A stretch of 64,000 nt of DNA from Gemmatimonas sp. UBA7669 (lineage in GTDB: Bacteria; Gemmatimonadota; Gemmatimonadetes; Gemmatimonadales; Gemmatimonadaceae). Positions within the stretch are counted from its first letter, which is position 1, and every line of letters starts with the position of its first letter. Below the pieces are notes generated by a model. The model was not told where the DNA came from and did no database searches. It saw only the letters and a program-made list of their open reading frames with translations. Shown in pieces: positions 8,254 through 16,747 of the stretch. The stretch is from positions 1-64,000 of the forward strand of contig NZ_DLHL01000014.1 in the NCBI RefSeq assembly GCF_002483225.1, given 5' to 3'. The position numbers and the translations under genes were made by a program.

Positions 8254-10775
8254 GGTTGGGGTACCGGTTGGGGCTGCATCGCTGCAGGCGCGTTGGCTCT
8301 TGGTGTGGGGCGCGAAGAGCCACGACGCGGAAACGAGTGTCCATACCAACTGCCAAGCACCACGGTGATGGAGCTCAGCGGCATGAGCACGGCCGCAATG
8401 AGCGGCGAGAGAATCCCTGCCACCGCAAGCGACGCGCCCACGATGTTGTAGCCGATGCTGAGCGCGATGTTGCGCCGGATGACACGCAGCGTGTTGCGCG
8501 CGCCCTCGTGCAGCCCAACCAGTGCGGAGAGTCCGGGCTGTGTGAGATACACATCGGCCGTGGACAGACAGGCTTCCGCACCGCCATGCACACCCACGCC
8601 CACATGCGCCGCCGCAATGGCGGCCGCATCGTTGACGCCATCGCCCACCATGACCACCGTTCCTTCGGCCTTGAGCTGCTCCACCACGCGCAGCTTGTCT
8701 TCCGGTGATGCGCCGCCCGTCACCTCGCTGGTGGCAAAGCCAAGCGATTGACCGACGGCTGTAGCCACGTCGGGCGTGTCGCCGCTCAGCATGAGCGTGC
8801 GCCAGCCCAATGCGCGCAGACGCTGCAGCGAGGGCAAGGCGTCGGCGCGCACCTGGTCGCCCAATCCTGCTACCGCGACCAATACGCCATCGACGGCCAC
8901 ATGCACCGGCGTCAGCGTGGGCGCGAGTTCGGGCCAGACCATGTTGTGGGTAGGCGCCGCCTGCCTCACAAAGCGCGGCGAGCCCACCTGCACGCGATGA
9001 CCGTTCACCACACCACGGAGACCACCGCCCACCACGTGCTCGGCATCCTGCACGGGGTGTACGGCCACATGAGGCCAGGCGCGACGGAATCCGTCAGCCA
9101 GCGGATGCGACGACCCGGCTTCGAGTGACAGCACGAGCTCGCGTACCCAGTCGGGACCGTGCCACGCAACCAAGGTGGTACGTCCCTCGGTGAGTGTACC
9201 CGTCTTGTCGAGCACGAGAATGCCGGGCTTGGCCAGCAGCTCAAGCGCGTCGCCCCCCTTGATGAGCATGCCGTTGCCTGCTGCGCGGCCCACCGCCACC
9301 GTGATGGCCAGCGGCGTCGCCAGCGCCAGTGCGCAGGGACAGGTCACGATGAGCAGCGCAATGGCGTCGTCGAGTGCGTGCGGCAGATTGAGCTGCGACT
9401 TGACCACAAAAATGGCCGCCGCCGCCACCAACACCACGGCCGTAAATACACCAGCCAGACGATTGGCCGTGAGTACAATGGGCGCACGCCGCGCTGCGCT
9501 CTGCTCCACCTGCTGCAGCAGGCGTGCAATGCGGCTATGTTCGCCGGCCTGCTCGACACGCACACGCACGGGCGCTTCCACATTGAGCGTTCCCGCGTAC
9601 ACACTGCCACCTGCTTCCACGCGCGTTGGGCGTGATTCCCCAGTCAGCAGCGCCGCATTCACCGTCGTGCGTCCGTCCAGCAACACGCCGTCGGCTGCAA
9701 AACTCTCACCGGCGCGCACGTCGAGAATCATGCCGGGCAACAGCGCCGACGCCGGAACCTCACGCAGCCGATCCTGCTCCACGATGCGCGCCGTGTCGGG
9801 CGCAATGGCGTGCAGCAGTTCGGCGGAGTCGGTGGCGAGACGTTGACCGCGCTGTTGCAGAAAGCGTCCCACCAGCAGCGCAAAAATGAGTAGTGCCAGA
9901 CCATCGAAGTAGATGGGGCCGGTGCCGGTGATGGTGTTGATGGCCCCGCGGACGAGACCGGCCGCCAACGCAATGGCGATCGGCAAGTCCATGTGCAACG
10001 TGCGCGTGCGCAAGGCGGCCCACGCCCCACTGAAGAACACTCGACCCGGCCAGATGAAGGCGGGCAATGTGATGGCGAAGGTCATCCAGCGGAAGAACTG
10101 CTCGAAGCGCGCTTCCATACCGTTCACTTCGCCGGCATAAAGCGCGAGCGAGGTGAGCATGACATTGATGGCAATAGCGCCCGCAATGCCGATGCGTACG
10201 AGCATCGCGCGATCTTCGCGCCGACGCATGTCGGCCCGGGCCACGCCACGGAACGGATGGGGCGCATATCCCAACGCATCGAGCGTTCGGGCCACCTCGG
10301 AGAGCGCCACGGCCGACGGGTCCCACTCGACCACGGCCAGTGCACGGCGTACATCGAGTTCGCTGCGCAGCACGCCAGACTGCAGCAGCGGCACGCGCTC
10401 CACCAGCCATACACAGGAGGCGCAATGAATACCCTCCAGGTAGAGCTCCGTGCGCGCGCGTCCGCCGGGCAGCGACTTCACATACAGCTCGGCAAACGTT
10501 GGATGGTCAAACTCTTCATAGCTGCGGCCACTGCCGCGCACCGGGCCCTCGCGACGCTCGGCAAACCCGTAGTACGCGGCGAGACCGTGCGTGTGCAGAA
10601 TGCCGAAGGCCGTTTCGCAGCCCGTGCAGCAGAACTGCCGTTCGCGCGCCTGGTCCACGAGGCCACTGGGCACTTCGAGTCCGCAGTGCGCACAGGCTAC
10701 CGTCGTGGCATGCGTCGAGGTCTGCGTCGTGGCAGGCGTCGTGACCGTGTGGGCCATCACGGCTTCAGTGGACAT
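8250..10775 (-). CDS. ccoI: Copper-translocating P1B-type ATPase CcoI/FixI
   Basis: The 841-residue protein begins with a Cys-rich zinc-ribbon-like motif (CAHCG, FCCTGC), followed by an HMA domain with CASC at 118-121. The membrane CPC motif is at 479-481, the phosphorylated Asp523 is in DKTGT, and the SSHP and GDGVND motifs are present. CcoI exports copper to the periplasmic side for delivery to the cbb3 catalytic centre. The ATG at 10775 has GGAG 6 nt upstream and overlaps the preceding gene by 11 bp, so it is chosen over a start nine codons earlier. It sits between the TauE/SafE gene and ccoS in the oxidase operon. Confidence 0.93.
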   Translation of the reverse strand: MSTEAVMAHTVTTPATTQTSTHATTVACAHCGLEVPSGLVDQARERQFCCTGCETAFGILHTHGLAAYYGFAERREGPVRGSGRSYEEFDHPTFAELYVKSLPGGRARTELYLEGIHCASCVWLVERVPLLQSGVLRSELDVRRALAVVEWDPSAVALSEVARTLDALGYAPHPFRGVARADMRRREDRAMLVRIGIAGAIAINVMLTSLALYAGEVNGMEARFEQFFRWMTFAITLPAFIWPGRVFFSGAWAALRTRTLHMDLPIAIALAAGLVRGAINTITGTGPIYFDGLALLIFALLVGRFLQQRGQRLATDSAELLHAIAPDTARIVEQDRLREVPASALLPGMILDVRAGESFAADGVLLDGRTTVNAALLTGESRPTRVEAGGSVYAGTLNVEAPVRVRVEQAGEHSRIARLLQQVEQSAARRAPIVLTANRLAGVFTAVVLVAAAAIFVVKSQLNLPHALDDAIALLIVTCPCALALATPLAITVAVGRAAGNGMLIKGGDALELLAKPGILVLDKTGTLTEGRTTLVAWHGPDWVRELVLSLEAGSSHPLADGFRRAWPHVAVHPVQDAEHVVGGGLRGVVNGHRVQVGSPRFVRQAAPTHNMVWPELAPTLTPVHVAVDGVLVAVAGLGDQVRADALPSLQRLRALGWRTLMLSGDTPDVATAVGQSLGFATSEVTGGASPEDKLRVVEQLKAEGTVVMVGDGVNDAAAIAAAHVGVGVHGGAEACLSTADVYLTQPGLSALVGLHEGARNTLRVIRRNIALSIGYNIVGASLAVAGILSPLIAAVLMPLSSITVVLGSWYGHSFPRRGSSRPTPRANAPAAMQPQPVPQP

Positions 10776-11454
10776 GCTGTACTCCAGGCAGGGCGGTTCC
10801 ACTCAGGTGGCCGGCCACGGTGAGCAGCCCGATGACCAGCACCACCGCAGCACTGAGCACCGGCAGGCGCTGACGCAGTGGCGCCAGTACACGCTGCGCA
10901 CCCACACCCACCGCCACCAGCGCCGGCACTGTTCCCAGCCAGAACACGAACATCGTCAGCATGGCCGTTGATACCTGACCGGTGCCACCGGCCGCCGCCA
11001 CAAATACATACAGCCATCCACAGGGCAGCAGAGTAGTCAACAGCCCCGTGGCCAGCGCGCGCTGCGCCGGTGGCATGTGGCGCAACGGACGCAGCAGCGA
11101 ACCAATGGCGCGTTGCCAGGCTTCCGGCGCCTGCATGCGCGACAACACCACACCCTGTCGTGCGGCGATGGTCGACAGCGCCCAGCCCACCATGAGTACT
11201 GCCGCCACGAGGGCGGCGGCACGTGAGACGCCAACCAGCACCCCGAGCCGTGTCACCTGCGCACCAAGCGCACCAGCCAGCGCGCCCAACGCCAGGTAGG
11301 ACAGGAGACGGCCACCATTGTACCAGGCATGATGCATGCGGTTTGGCGACTCAGCGCCCTGCGTGTACAGACACACGAACCCGCCGCACATGCCGGCGCA
11401 GTGCACGCTGCCCACCAGACTGGCCAGAAAGATGCCCGAGGTGCTGAGGATCAC
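10765..11454 (-). CDS. TauE/SafE (DsbD_2)-family membrane protein in the cbb3 operon
   Basis: The 229-residue protein is almost entirely hydrophobic, with about six helices. An HCAGMCGG motif at about 18-25 and an LLPCGWLY motif in the middle are the paired Cys signatures of the DsbD_2/sulfite-exporter-like family that accompanies cbb3 operons. Relatives near cco genes are thought to help copper or thiol handling during oxidase assembly; transport of sulfite is unlikely here. It overlaps ccoH by four bases and ccoI by 11 bp, so it belongs to the same operon. Confidence 0.85.
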   Translation of the reverse strand: MILSTSGIFLASLVGSVHCAGMCGGFVCLYTQGAESPNRMHHAWYNGGRLLSYLALGALAGALGAQVTRLGVLVGVSRAAALVAAVLMVGWALSTIAARQGVVLSRMQAPEAWQRAIGSLLRPLRHMPPAQRALATGLLTTLLPCGWLYVFVAAAGGTGQVSTAMLTMFVFWLGTVPALVAVGVGAQRVLAPLRQRLPVLSAAVVLVIGLLTVAGHLSGTALPGVQHVH

Positions 11455-11954
11455 GGCGCGGTGTCGGTCAACCGTGTCGAACGCACCGCCTGCACACGCT
11501 GGGCGTCCTGCCAGTGCGCATCACCCATGCGTGCATCGACACGCACCTCCCACTCGCCGGCGTGCCGCACGGGCAGGGTGGTGAGATACCGGCCCGGCGC
11601 GTCTTCCCGAAGCGTGGCGGTGAGCGTGTCGTTGGCGCGCGCGTTGAAGCGCGCCATGATGGCCACCTCCGCACCGCGCAGCGGCTCCGCGTTGGCGTTG
11701 GTCAGGACCACCTGCAACTCGGCGCTGTCCGACGCGGTGATGGGTGACAGGGTGCTGCGCACCTGCCAGCCCAGTGCCAGATTGCGACGCTCCTGCGCCA
11801 TGGTGGAGTCATAGTGCACGGCCTTGCGATAGTAGTCGGGTTCCACCGAGAAGGCGGGGTCGTTGCCGGCGATGCGCATGACGACGAGGTTGCCCACGAT
11901 CGTGGCGCCAAGGATGCAGGCAATGCCGATGGGCCAGCCGATGCCGGGCTTCAT
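11451..11954 (-). CDS. ccoH: FixH/CcoH-family cbb3 assembly protein
   Basis: The 167-residue protein has one N-terminal membrane helix (WPIGIACILGATIVGNLVVMRIA), then NDPAFSVEPDYYRKAVHYD, the recognisable FixH signature, and a periplasmic Ig-like region. CcoH binds the oxidase and CcoI during assembly. Four-base ATGA overlaps at both ends link it to ccoG and to the TauE/SafE gene. Confidence 0.9.
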   Translation of the reverse strand: MKPGIGWPIGIACILGATIVGNLVVMRIAGNDPAFSVEPDYYRKAVHYDSTMAQERRNLALGWQVRSTLSPITASDSAELQVVLTNANAEPLRGAEVAIMARFNARANDTLTATLREDAPGRYLTTLPVRHAGEWEVRVDARMGDAHWQDAQRVQAVRSTRLTDTAP

Positions 11955-13402
11955 GGCGTAGCGCTCCGGTTGGAGGAGTTCGGGCCGAGTAAACGGTAGC
12001 GCAGCGTTTCGAGATACCCGCGCTCGTCGGAGAGTGTGATGGTGACCCAGCGTTCGCCGTTCACGAAGGCCGATGGAGGCAGCAGCACAAACACACTGGT
12101 TGTGCGCGTCTCACCGGCGTCAATGCGCAGCGGGTTTTCCGGCGCGACAATCGTAACCTGCGTGGAATCCAGCACCGGTGCGTTGGGCTCCAGTGGCGTG
12201 CCTACCAGCCCCGAGAACACGATGGGGTAGGCCATGTTCTCGCCGCGACGGTTGGTGACCTTGATACGCACCTGATTGGCAATGCGTCCGTCGGCTTCGG
12301 TGGTGAAGGGCCCATCGAGTCCGCGCAGCACCGTGAGGTCTGCCGCCGGCTTGCGCCACATGGTGATGGCAAGGCCGCCGAGGAGGATGGTGAGCACCGC
12401 GGGATACAGAATGGTGCGCAGGCGCAGCAGCTTGCGTGGCTGACCCGCAATGGCATCCTGGGAGGAATAGCGGATAAGCCCCTTGGGCTTGCCGATCTTC
12501 ACCATGATGTCGTCACAGGCATCGATGCACTGCGTGCAGTGCACGCATTCCATCTGCAGGCCGTTGCGGATATCGATGCCGGTGGGGCAGGTCTGTACGC
12601 AGGCCTTGCAGTCGATGCAGTCGCCGGCGCTCGGATCGCGTGTGGCGCCGGCGTGCGCGCGCGGTTCACCGCGATTCACGTCGTAGGCTACGATGACCGA
12701 CTGCCGATCAATGAGCGCCGCCTGCCAGCGACCGTACGGGCAGACGATGAGGCAAGTCTGCTCGCGGAAGTAGGTGAAGTTGAACCACACGATGCCGGTG
12801 AACAGCACCACGAAGAAGAACGCCGTGGGGTGATCGGCCGGACTGCCGGTAATCCAGGTGTAGAGCTGATCGGTGCCCACGAAGAACGCGAGCATGGTAT
12901 GCGATACGAACAGCGCCAGCAGGAAGAACGTGACGTACTTGGCGAGACGACGTGGCGTGAACCACGCGCCCTGCTTGTCGAGCGCCCGCGAACCGGCGTA
13001 GCCGCCATCGAACCAGCGGCCGATGGGACGGAACAGGAACTCCAGATACACCGTCTGCGGACAGGCCCATCCGCACCACGCGCGTCCAAAGAGGGCGGTG
13101 AGCAGAAAAATGCCGATCACGCCCGCGCCGAGCGTGAACATGAACAGCAGCGTGTCGGTGGGAAGAAACGTGTAGCCCATCAACGTGAATTCGCGGCGCG
13201 GCAGGTCCATGAGAAACACGGGCTTGCCAAAGACGCGCAGATGTGGCGCCGCGAAGAAGATGGCCATGAGCAGGTAGGCCACGACCCGCCGACGCTGCCA
13301 CCACGGGCCATGCGCGGGCTTGGGACGGATCCAGCGCCGCGATCCGTCCTCGTTGAGCGTCGGCAGGACACGCCGACCAGCCGTTGGCGGGACGCTGGTC
13401 AC
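11951..13402 (-). CDS. ccoG: cbb3 oxidase accessory ferredoxin CcoG (RdxA/FixG)
   Basis: The 483-residue protein has several membrane helices in the first 230 residues (with GWACPQTVYLE), then two [4Fe-4S] motifs (DCIDCKACVQTCPTGID and CVHCTQCIDACDDIM), a further helix and a C-terminal Ig-like domain ending in a FixG_C-type fold. CcoG is an iron-sulfur protein reported to reduce copper(II) for delivery to the oxidase. It starts four bases inside the ccoP stop (ATGA overlap) and itself overlaps ccoH. Confidence 0.93.
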   Translation of the reverse strand: MTSVPPTAGRRVLPTLNEDGSRRWIRPKPAHGPWWQRRRVVAYLLMAIFFAAPHLRVFGKPVFLMDLPRREFTLMGYTFLPTDTLLFMFTLGAGVIGIFLLTALFGRAWCGWACPQTVYLEFLFRPIGRWFDGGYAGSRALDKQGAWFTPRRLAKYVTFFLLALFVSHTMLAFFVGTDQLYTWITGSPADHPTAFFFVVLFTGIVWFNFTYFREQTCLIVCPYGRWQAALIDRQSVIVAYDVNRGEPRAHAGATRDPSAGDCIDCKACVQTCPTGIDIRNGLQMECVHCTQCIDACDDIMVKIGKPKGLIRYSSQDAIAGQPRKLLRLRTILYPAVLTILLGGLAITMWRKPAADLTVLRGLDGPFTTEADGRIANQVRIKVTNRRGENMAYPIVFSGLVGTPLEPNAPVLDSTQVTIVAPENPLRIDAGETRTTSVFVLLPPSAFVNGERWVTITLSDERGYLETLRYRLLGPNSSNRSATP

Positions 13403-14025
13403 GGAGTGACCAACTCTCCCTGTGGCGCCTTCGGGTTGGCAGGCGTTGACCCCTTCAGCGACGCGACGTAGGCCACCACCGCCTGCAGCTGATCGGGCTT
13501 GAGTGACTTCTCCCAGGGCGGCATGCCCTTGGCCAGCACGCCCTGCGCCACCGTCTTGTAGATGGAGCCGATGTCACCGCCGTGCAGCCAGTAGGCGTCG
13601 GCGAGATTGGGGCCGATGATGCCACCACCATCGGGACCATGACAGGAGGCGCAGTACGACGTGTAGGTCTCCTTGCCCTCTTCGAGTGCTTCTTCGTCGT
13701 CGAGCAGGGCCATGAGCTGTTCCGGCGTGGCTCCACCGCCAGCCGGCGCCGGATTGGCCGCCGCGTACTCGCGCATGGTCTTCTCGTAGTCGGCAATCCA
13801 GCCGTCACCGGCGCCAATGGGGCCGATGTTGATCACGTAGATCACCGAGAACACGATGGTGAGGCCGAATGTCGTCAACCACCAGCGCGGCATCGGATTG
13901 TCGTACTCCTGAATGCCGTCGTAGGTATGGTCAAGCAACTTGTCCTTGGGCGCCTGCGGTGACTTCTGCTCGCGTGCCCCATCCGGCGTGGACGGGGTGG
14001 AGTTCGCATCGTTGGACGCGGACAT
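13399..14025 (-). CDS. ccoP: cbb3 oxidase subunit III, mono-haem CcoP
   Basis: The 208-residue protein has a cytoplasmic N-terminus with DHTYDGIQEYDNPMPRWW (the CcoP signature), one membrane helix (LTTFGLTIVFSVIYVINIG), and a single cytochrome c domain with CASCH at 125-129 and a GMPPW methionine-loop motif. Typical CcoP has two c-type haem motifs and is nearly 300 residues, so this is a shortened, one-haem version. It would carry electrons to CcoO in the periplasm. It follows ccoQ by 2 bp. Confidence 0.93.
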   Translation of the reverse strand: MSASNDANSTPSTPDGAREQKSPQAPKDKLLDHTYDGIQEYDNPMPRWWLTTFGLTIVFSVIYVINIGPIGAGDGWIADYEKTMREYAAANPAPAGGGATPEQLMALLDDEEALEEGKETYTSYCASCHGPDGGGIIGPNLADAYWLHGGDIGSIYKTVAQGVLAKGMPPWEKSLKPDQLQAVVAYVASLKGSTPANPKAPQGELVTP

Positions 14026-14027
14026 GA

Positions 14028-14234
14028 TCAGCGATCCTCGGGGGTGCGGGAAATGCGCGGCGTCACGGCGTGGTCATCCTCGAGCGGCAGACGCGAAGCG
14101 GCCTCGAGTTCCTGCCGCCGCGACGGCAGGAAGGTGCGCACCGTGATGGCGATGAACACACCGAGAAAGAGCACCAGCGCGACTTCGGTGTAGGCCGAGA
14201 GCTGGGCGTAGGACATGATGTCGGAGAGCTTCAT
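14028..14234 (-). CDS. ccoQ: Small cbb3 subunit CcoQ (FixQ-like)
   Basis: The 68-residue protein has one helix (YTEVALVLFLGVFIAITVRTFL), then a charged tail with PSRRQELEAASRLPLEDD, the usual CcoQ layout. CcoQ stabilises the oxidase complex. Its start codon shares one base with the ccoNO stop (TGATG), and it lies in the normal N-O-Q-P order. Confidence 0.85.
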   Translation of the reverse strand: MKLSDIMSYAQLSAYTEVALVLFLGVFIAITVRTFLPSRRQELEAASRLPLEDDHAVTPRISRTPEDR

Positions 14235-16510
14235 CAGTGCGATCCTCCTGCCGTGCCGGTACCCGTGCCGGCGCCCGTGCCGCCCCCCGGCGTTTGTGCC
14301 GTGCGGTTGACCTGGATGTCACGGCCGAGTCGCTGCATGTAGGCCACCATGGCGATCATCTGCTTGTCCTCGAGGCCGGACGGGCCACCCTGCTCCACGA
14401 TGGCAGCGGCAATGCGACGTGCCTGCTCGCGCGCCATGTCGGCCGCCTTGTTGACGGCGTCGCCATACGGCACACCCACCATGGCCATGGCATCCACGCG
14501 GGCCTGAATGCCCTCGAAATCCAGCGGCTTGGTGCTGAAGTGCGCGTAGGCCGGCATGATGGAGTTGGCCGTGACCGCCCGCGGATTCTCGAAGTGCCGC
14601 ACGTGCCAGAGATCCGGATACTTGCCGCCCTCTCGCGCGAGGTCAGGGCCGATGCGACGCGAGCCCCAGAGGAAGGGATGCTCGTACACACTTTCGCCCG
14701 GCTTGCTGTACTCGCCAAAGCGTTCGGTTTCGTAGCGGAACGGCCTGATCATCTGCGAGTGGCAGTTGAAGCAGCCCTCGGCGATGTAGAGATCGCGGCC
14801 TGCCAGCTCCAGCGGCGTGTACGGTTTGACGCTGGCAATGGTCGGCACGTTCGACTTGATGAGGAACGTGGGCAGGATCTCGAACAGCGAGGCGACGATG
14901 ACCGCGACGGTGGTCAGCACCGTGAAGAGCACCGGCGCGCGCTCCCACGCGCGATGCCACTGCACCTGATTGAAGCGGCCCCAAAGCGTTGCGGCCGGTA
15001 CCACCGGATGTTCCTCGACATACTTCGGCGCGAGCGGCGCAGCCTCCACCACCGGCACTTCGTAGCGCGCCGGGCGACGCTGCCAGGTCTTCACGATGTT
15101 CCACGCGAAGATGAACATGCCCACGATGTACATGGACCCGCCCACCACACGCATCCAGTACATGGGCATCAGCTTGAGCACCGTCTCCACGAAGTCGGGA
15201 TAGGCCAGTCGTCCCGTTTCGTCGAACGCGCGCCACATGAGACCCTGCGTGACACCGGCGCTGTAGATGGCCACGACGTAGAGCACGATGCCCACCGAGG
15301 CGATCCAGAAGTGCAGCTCCATGGCGCGCTTGCTGTAGATCTCCGTCTGGAAGAGACGCGGCAGCAGCCAATACACCATGCCGAAGGTCATGAAGCCGTT
15401 CCAGCCCAGCGCACCCGTGTGTACGTGCGCGATGATCCAGTCGGTGTAGTGCGCCAGCGCGTTGACACTCTTGATGGAGAGCATCGGGCCTTCGAAGGTG
15501 GACATGCCGTAGGCTGTCACGGCCACCACGAAGAACTTGAGAATCGGATCCTGCGCCACCTTGTGCCAGGCGCCGCGCAGCGTGAGCAGGCCGTTGATCA
15601 TGCCGCCCCAGCTTGGCGCCCAGAGCATGACGCTAAACAGCATGCCCACCGTGCTCGCCCACTCGGGCAGCGCGGTGTAGTGCAGGTGATGCGGACCGGC
15701 CCAGATGTACATGAACACCAGCGACCAGAAGTGCAGGATGGACAGCTTGTAGCTGAACACCGGCCCCTCAGCGGCCTTGGGCATGAAGTAGTACATCAGC
15801 CCGAGGAACGGCGTGGTGAGAAAGAACGCCACGGCGTTGTGCCCGTACCACCACTGCATGAAGGCGTCCTGCACACCCGCATAGATGCTGTAGCTCTTGA
15901 ACAACCCGGCGGGCACCGAGAGGTTGTTGAAGATGTGCAACAGCGCCACGGTCACGATGGACGCGATGTAGAACCAGATGGCCACGTAGATGTGGCGTTC
16001 CCGGCGCTTGATCAGCGTCATGAAGAAATTGACCGCGAAGGCCACCCAGACCACCGCAATGGCGATATCGATGGGCCATTCGAGCTCGGCATACTCCTTG
16101 GCCTGCGTGAAGCCAAGCGGCAATGTGAGTGCGGCGGCCACGATGATGGCCTGCCAGCCCCAGAAATGAAAACTGCTCAGGCCATCCGACCACATGCGGG
16201 CCTTGAGCAATCGTTGCGTGGAGTAGTACGCGCCGGTGAAGAAGGCATTGCCGGCAAAGGCGAAAATCACCGCGTTCGTGTGCAGCGGTCGCAAACGACC
16301 GAAGGACAGATACTCGGTGCTGAAATTGAAGATCGGGTTCGCCAGTTGCAGCGCGATGAGCAAACCCGCGAGCATGCCCACGATGCCCCAGATGAGCGTC
16401 GCGAACAGGAACTTGCGGACGACCGCGTCGTCGTACGAAAACCGATCGAGTGCGATACCGGACACCCGGTGCGCCGGAGGAACTGCAGCGGCGCTCGTGG
16501 CGGAGGACAT
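14234..16510 (-). CDS. ccoNO: Fused cbb3 oxidase subunits I and II (CcoN-CcoO)
   Basis: One uninterrupted 758-residue frame carries CcoN in about residues 1-480 and CcoO in about 520-758. The CcoN part shows the haem and copper ligand segments: RPLHTNAVIF, WWYGHNAVAF, GPHHLHYTALPEW and AHVHTGALGWNG. The CcoO part has a membrane segment, then a haem c motif CFNCH at 580-584, SQMIRPFRYETERFG and a distal Met segment (NSIMPAY). This is the catalytic core of the high-affinity terminal oxidase, reducing O2 and pumping protons in the inner membrane. Fusion of the two subunits is known in some phyla. A GAGGG lies about 7 nt before the ATG. I see no FNR box in the 237 bp upstream. Confidence 0.93.
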   Translation of the reverse strand: MSSATSAAAVPPAHRVSGIALDRFSYDDAVVRKFLFATLIWGIVGMLAGLLIALQLANPIFNFSTEYLSFGRLRPLHTNAVIFAFAGNAFFTGAYYSTQRLLKARMWSDGLSSFHFWGWQAIIVAAALTLPLGFTQAKEYAELEWPIDIAIAVVWVAFAVNFFMTLIKRRERHIYVAIWFYIASIVTVALLHIFNNLSVPAGLFKSYSIYAGVQDAFMQWWYGHNAVAFFLTTPFLGLMYYFMPKAAEGPVFSYKLSILHFWSLVFMYIWAGPHHLHYTALPEWASTVGMLFSVMLWAPSWGGMINGLLTLRGAWHKVAQDPILKFFVVAVTAYGMSTFEGPMLSIKSVNALAHYTDWIIAHVHTGALGWNGFMTFGMVYWLLPRLFQTEIYSKRAMELHFWIASVGIVLYVVAIYSAGVTQGLMWRAFDETGRLAYPDFVETVLKLMPMYWMRVVGGSMYIVGMFIFAWNIVKTWQRRPARYEVPVVEAAPLAPKYVEEHPVVPAATLWGRFNQVQWHRAWERAPVLFTVLTTVAVIVASLFEILPTFLIKSNVPTIASVKPYTPLELAGRDLYIAEGCFNCHSQMIRPFRYETERFGEYSKPGESVYEHPFLWGSRRIGPDLAREGGKYPDLWHVRHFENPRAVTANSIMPAYAHFSTKPLDFEGIQARVDAMAMVGVPYGDAVNKAADMAREQARRIAAAIVEQGGPSGLEDKQMIAMVAYMQRLGRDIQVNRTAQTPGGGTGAGTGTGTAGGSH

Positions 16511-16747
16511 CGAGGACCCTCGTGGAGTTGGGATTTGGTGGCAGTGGGGGGGAGTCTAGGTCAATGCAATGACTGGCTCCGTCAGGCCCCTGACTGATTT
16601 ACGTCGGGGAAAACCCGATGGCTACATGGGATTGGAAAACTCACGCAACAAACACGGCGCGAACCCGCCTAAGCGGATCCGCGCCGTTTCACTGCGTCCT
16701 GACGTGCTGGTACGACGATTGCGGACTGAGTTTGTCGGACTTGTCGG

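Noticed and set aside
10765..11454. Sulfite exporter function for the TauE/SafE-type gene
   Set aside because: The location in a cbb3 operon and paired Cys motifs point to metal or thiol handling rather than sulfite export.
14237..16597. A 786-codon open frame on the strand opposite ccoNO
   Set aside because: It lies entirely antisense to the fused oxidase gene, is extremely His/Arg-rich, and has no recognisable domain. It is a by-product of GC-rich codon bias.
16511..16747. FNR/Anr box upstream of ccoNO
   Set aside because: I looked for a TTGAT-N4-ATCAA palindrome, expected for anaerobic control of cbb3 genes, and saw none.
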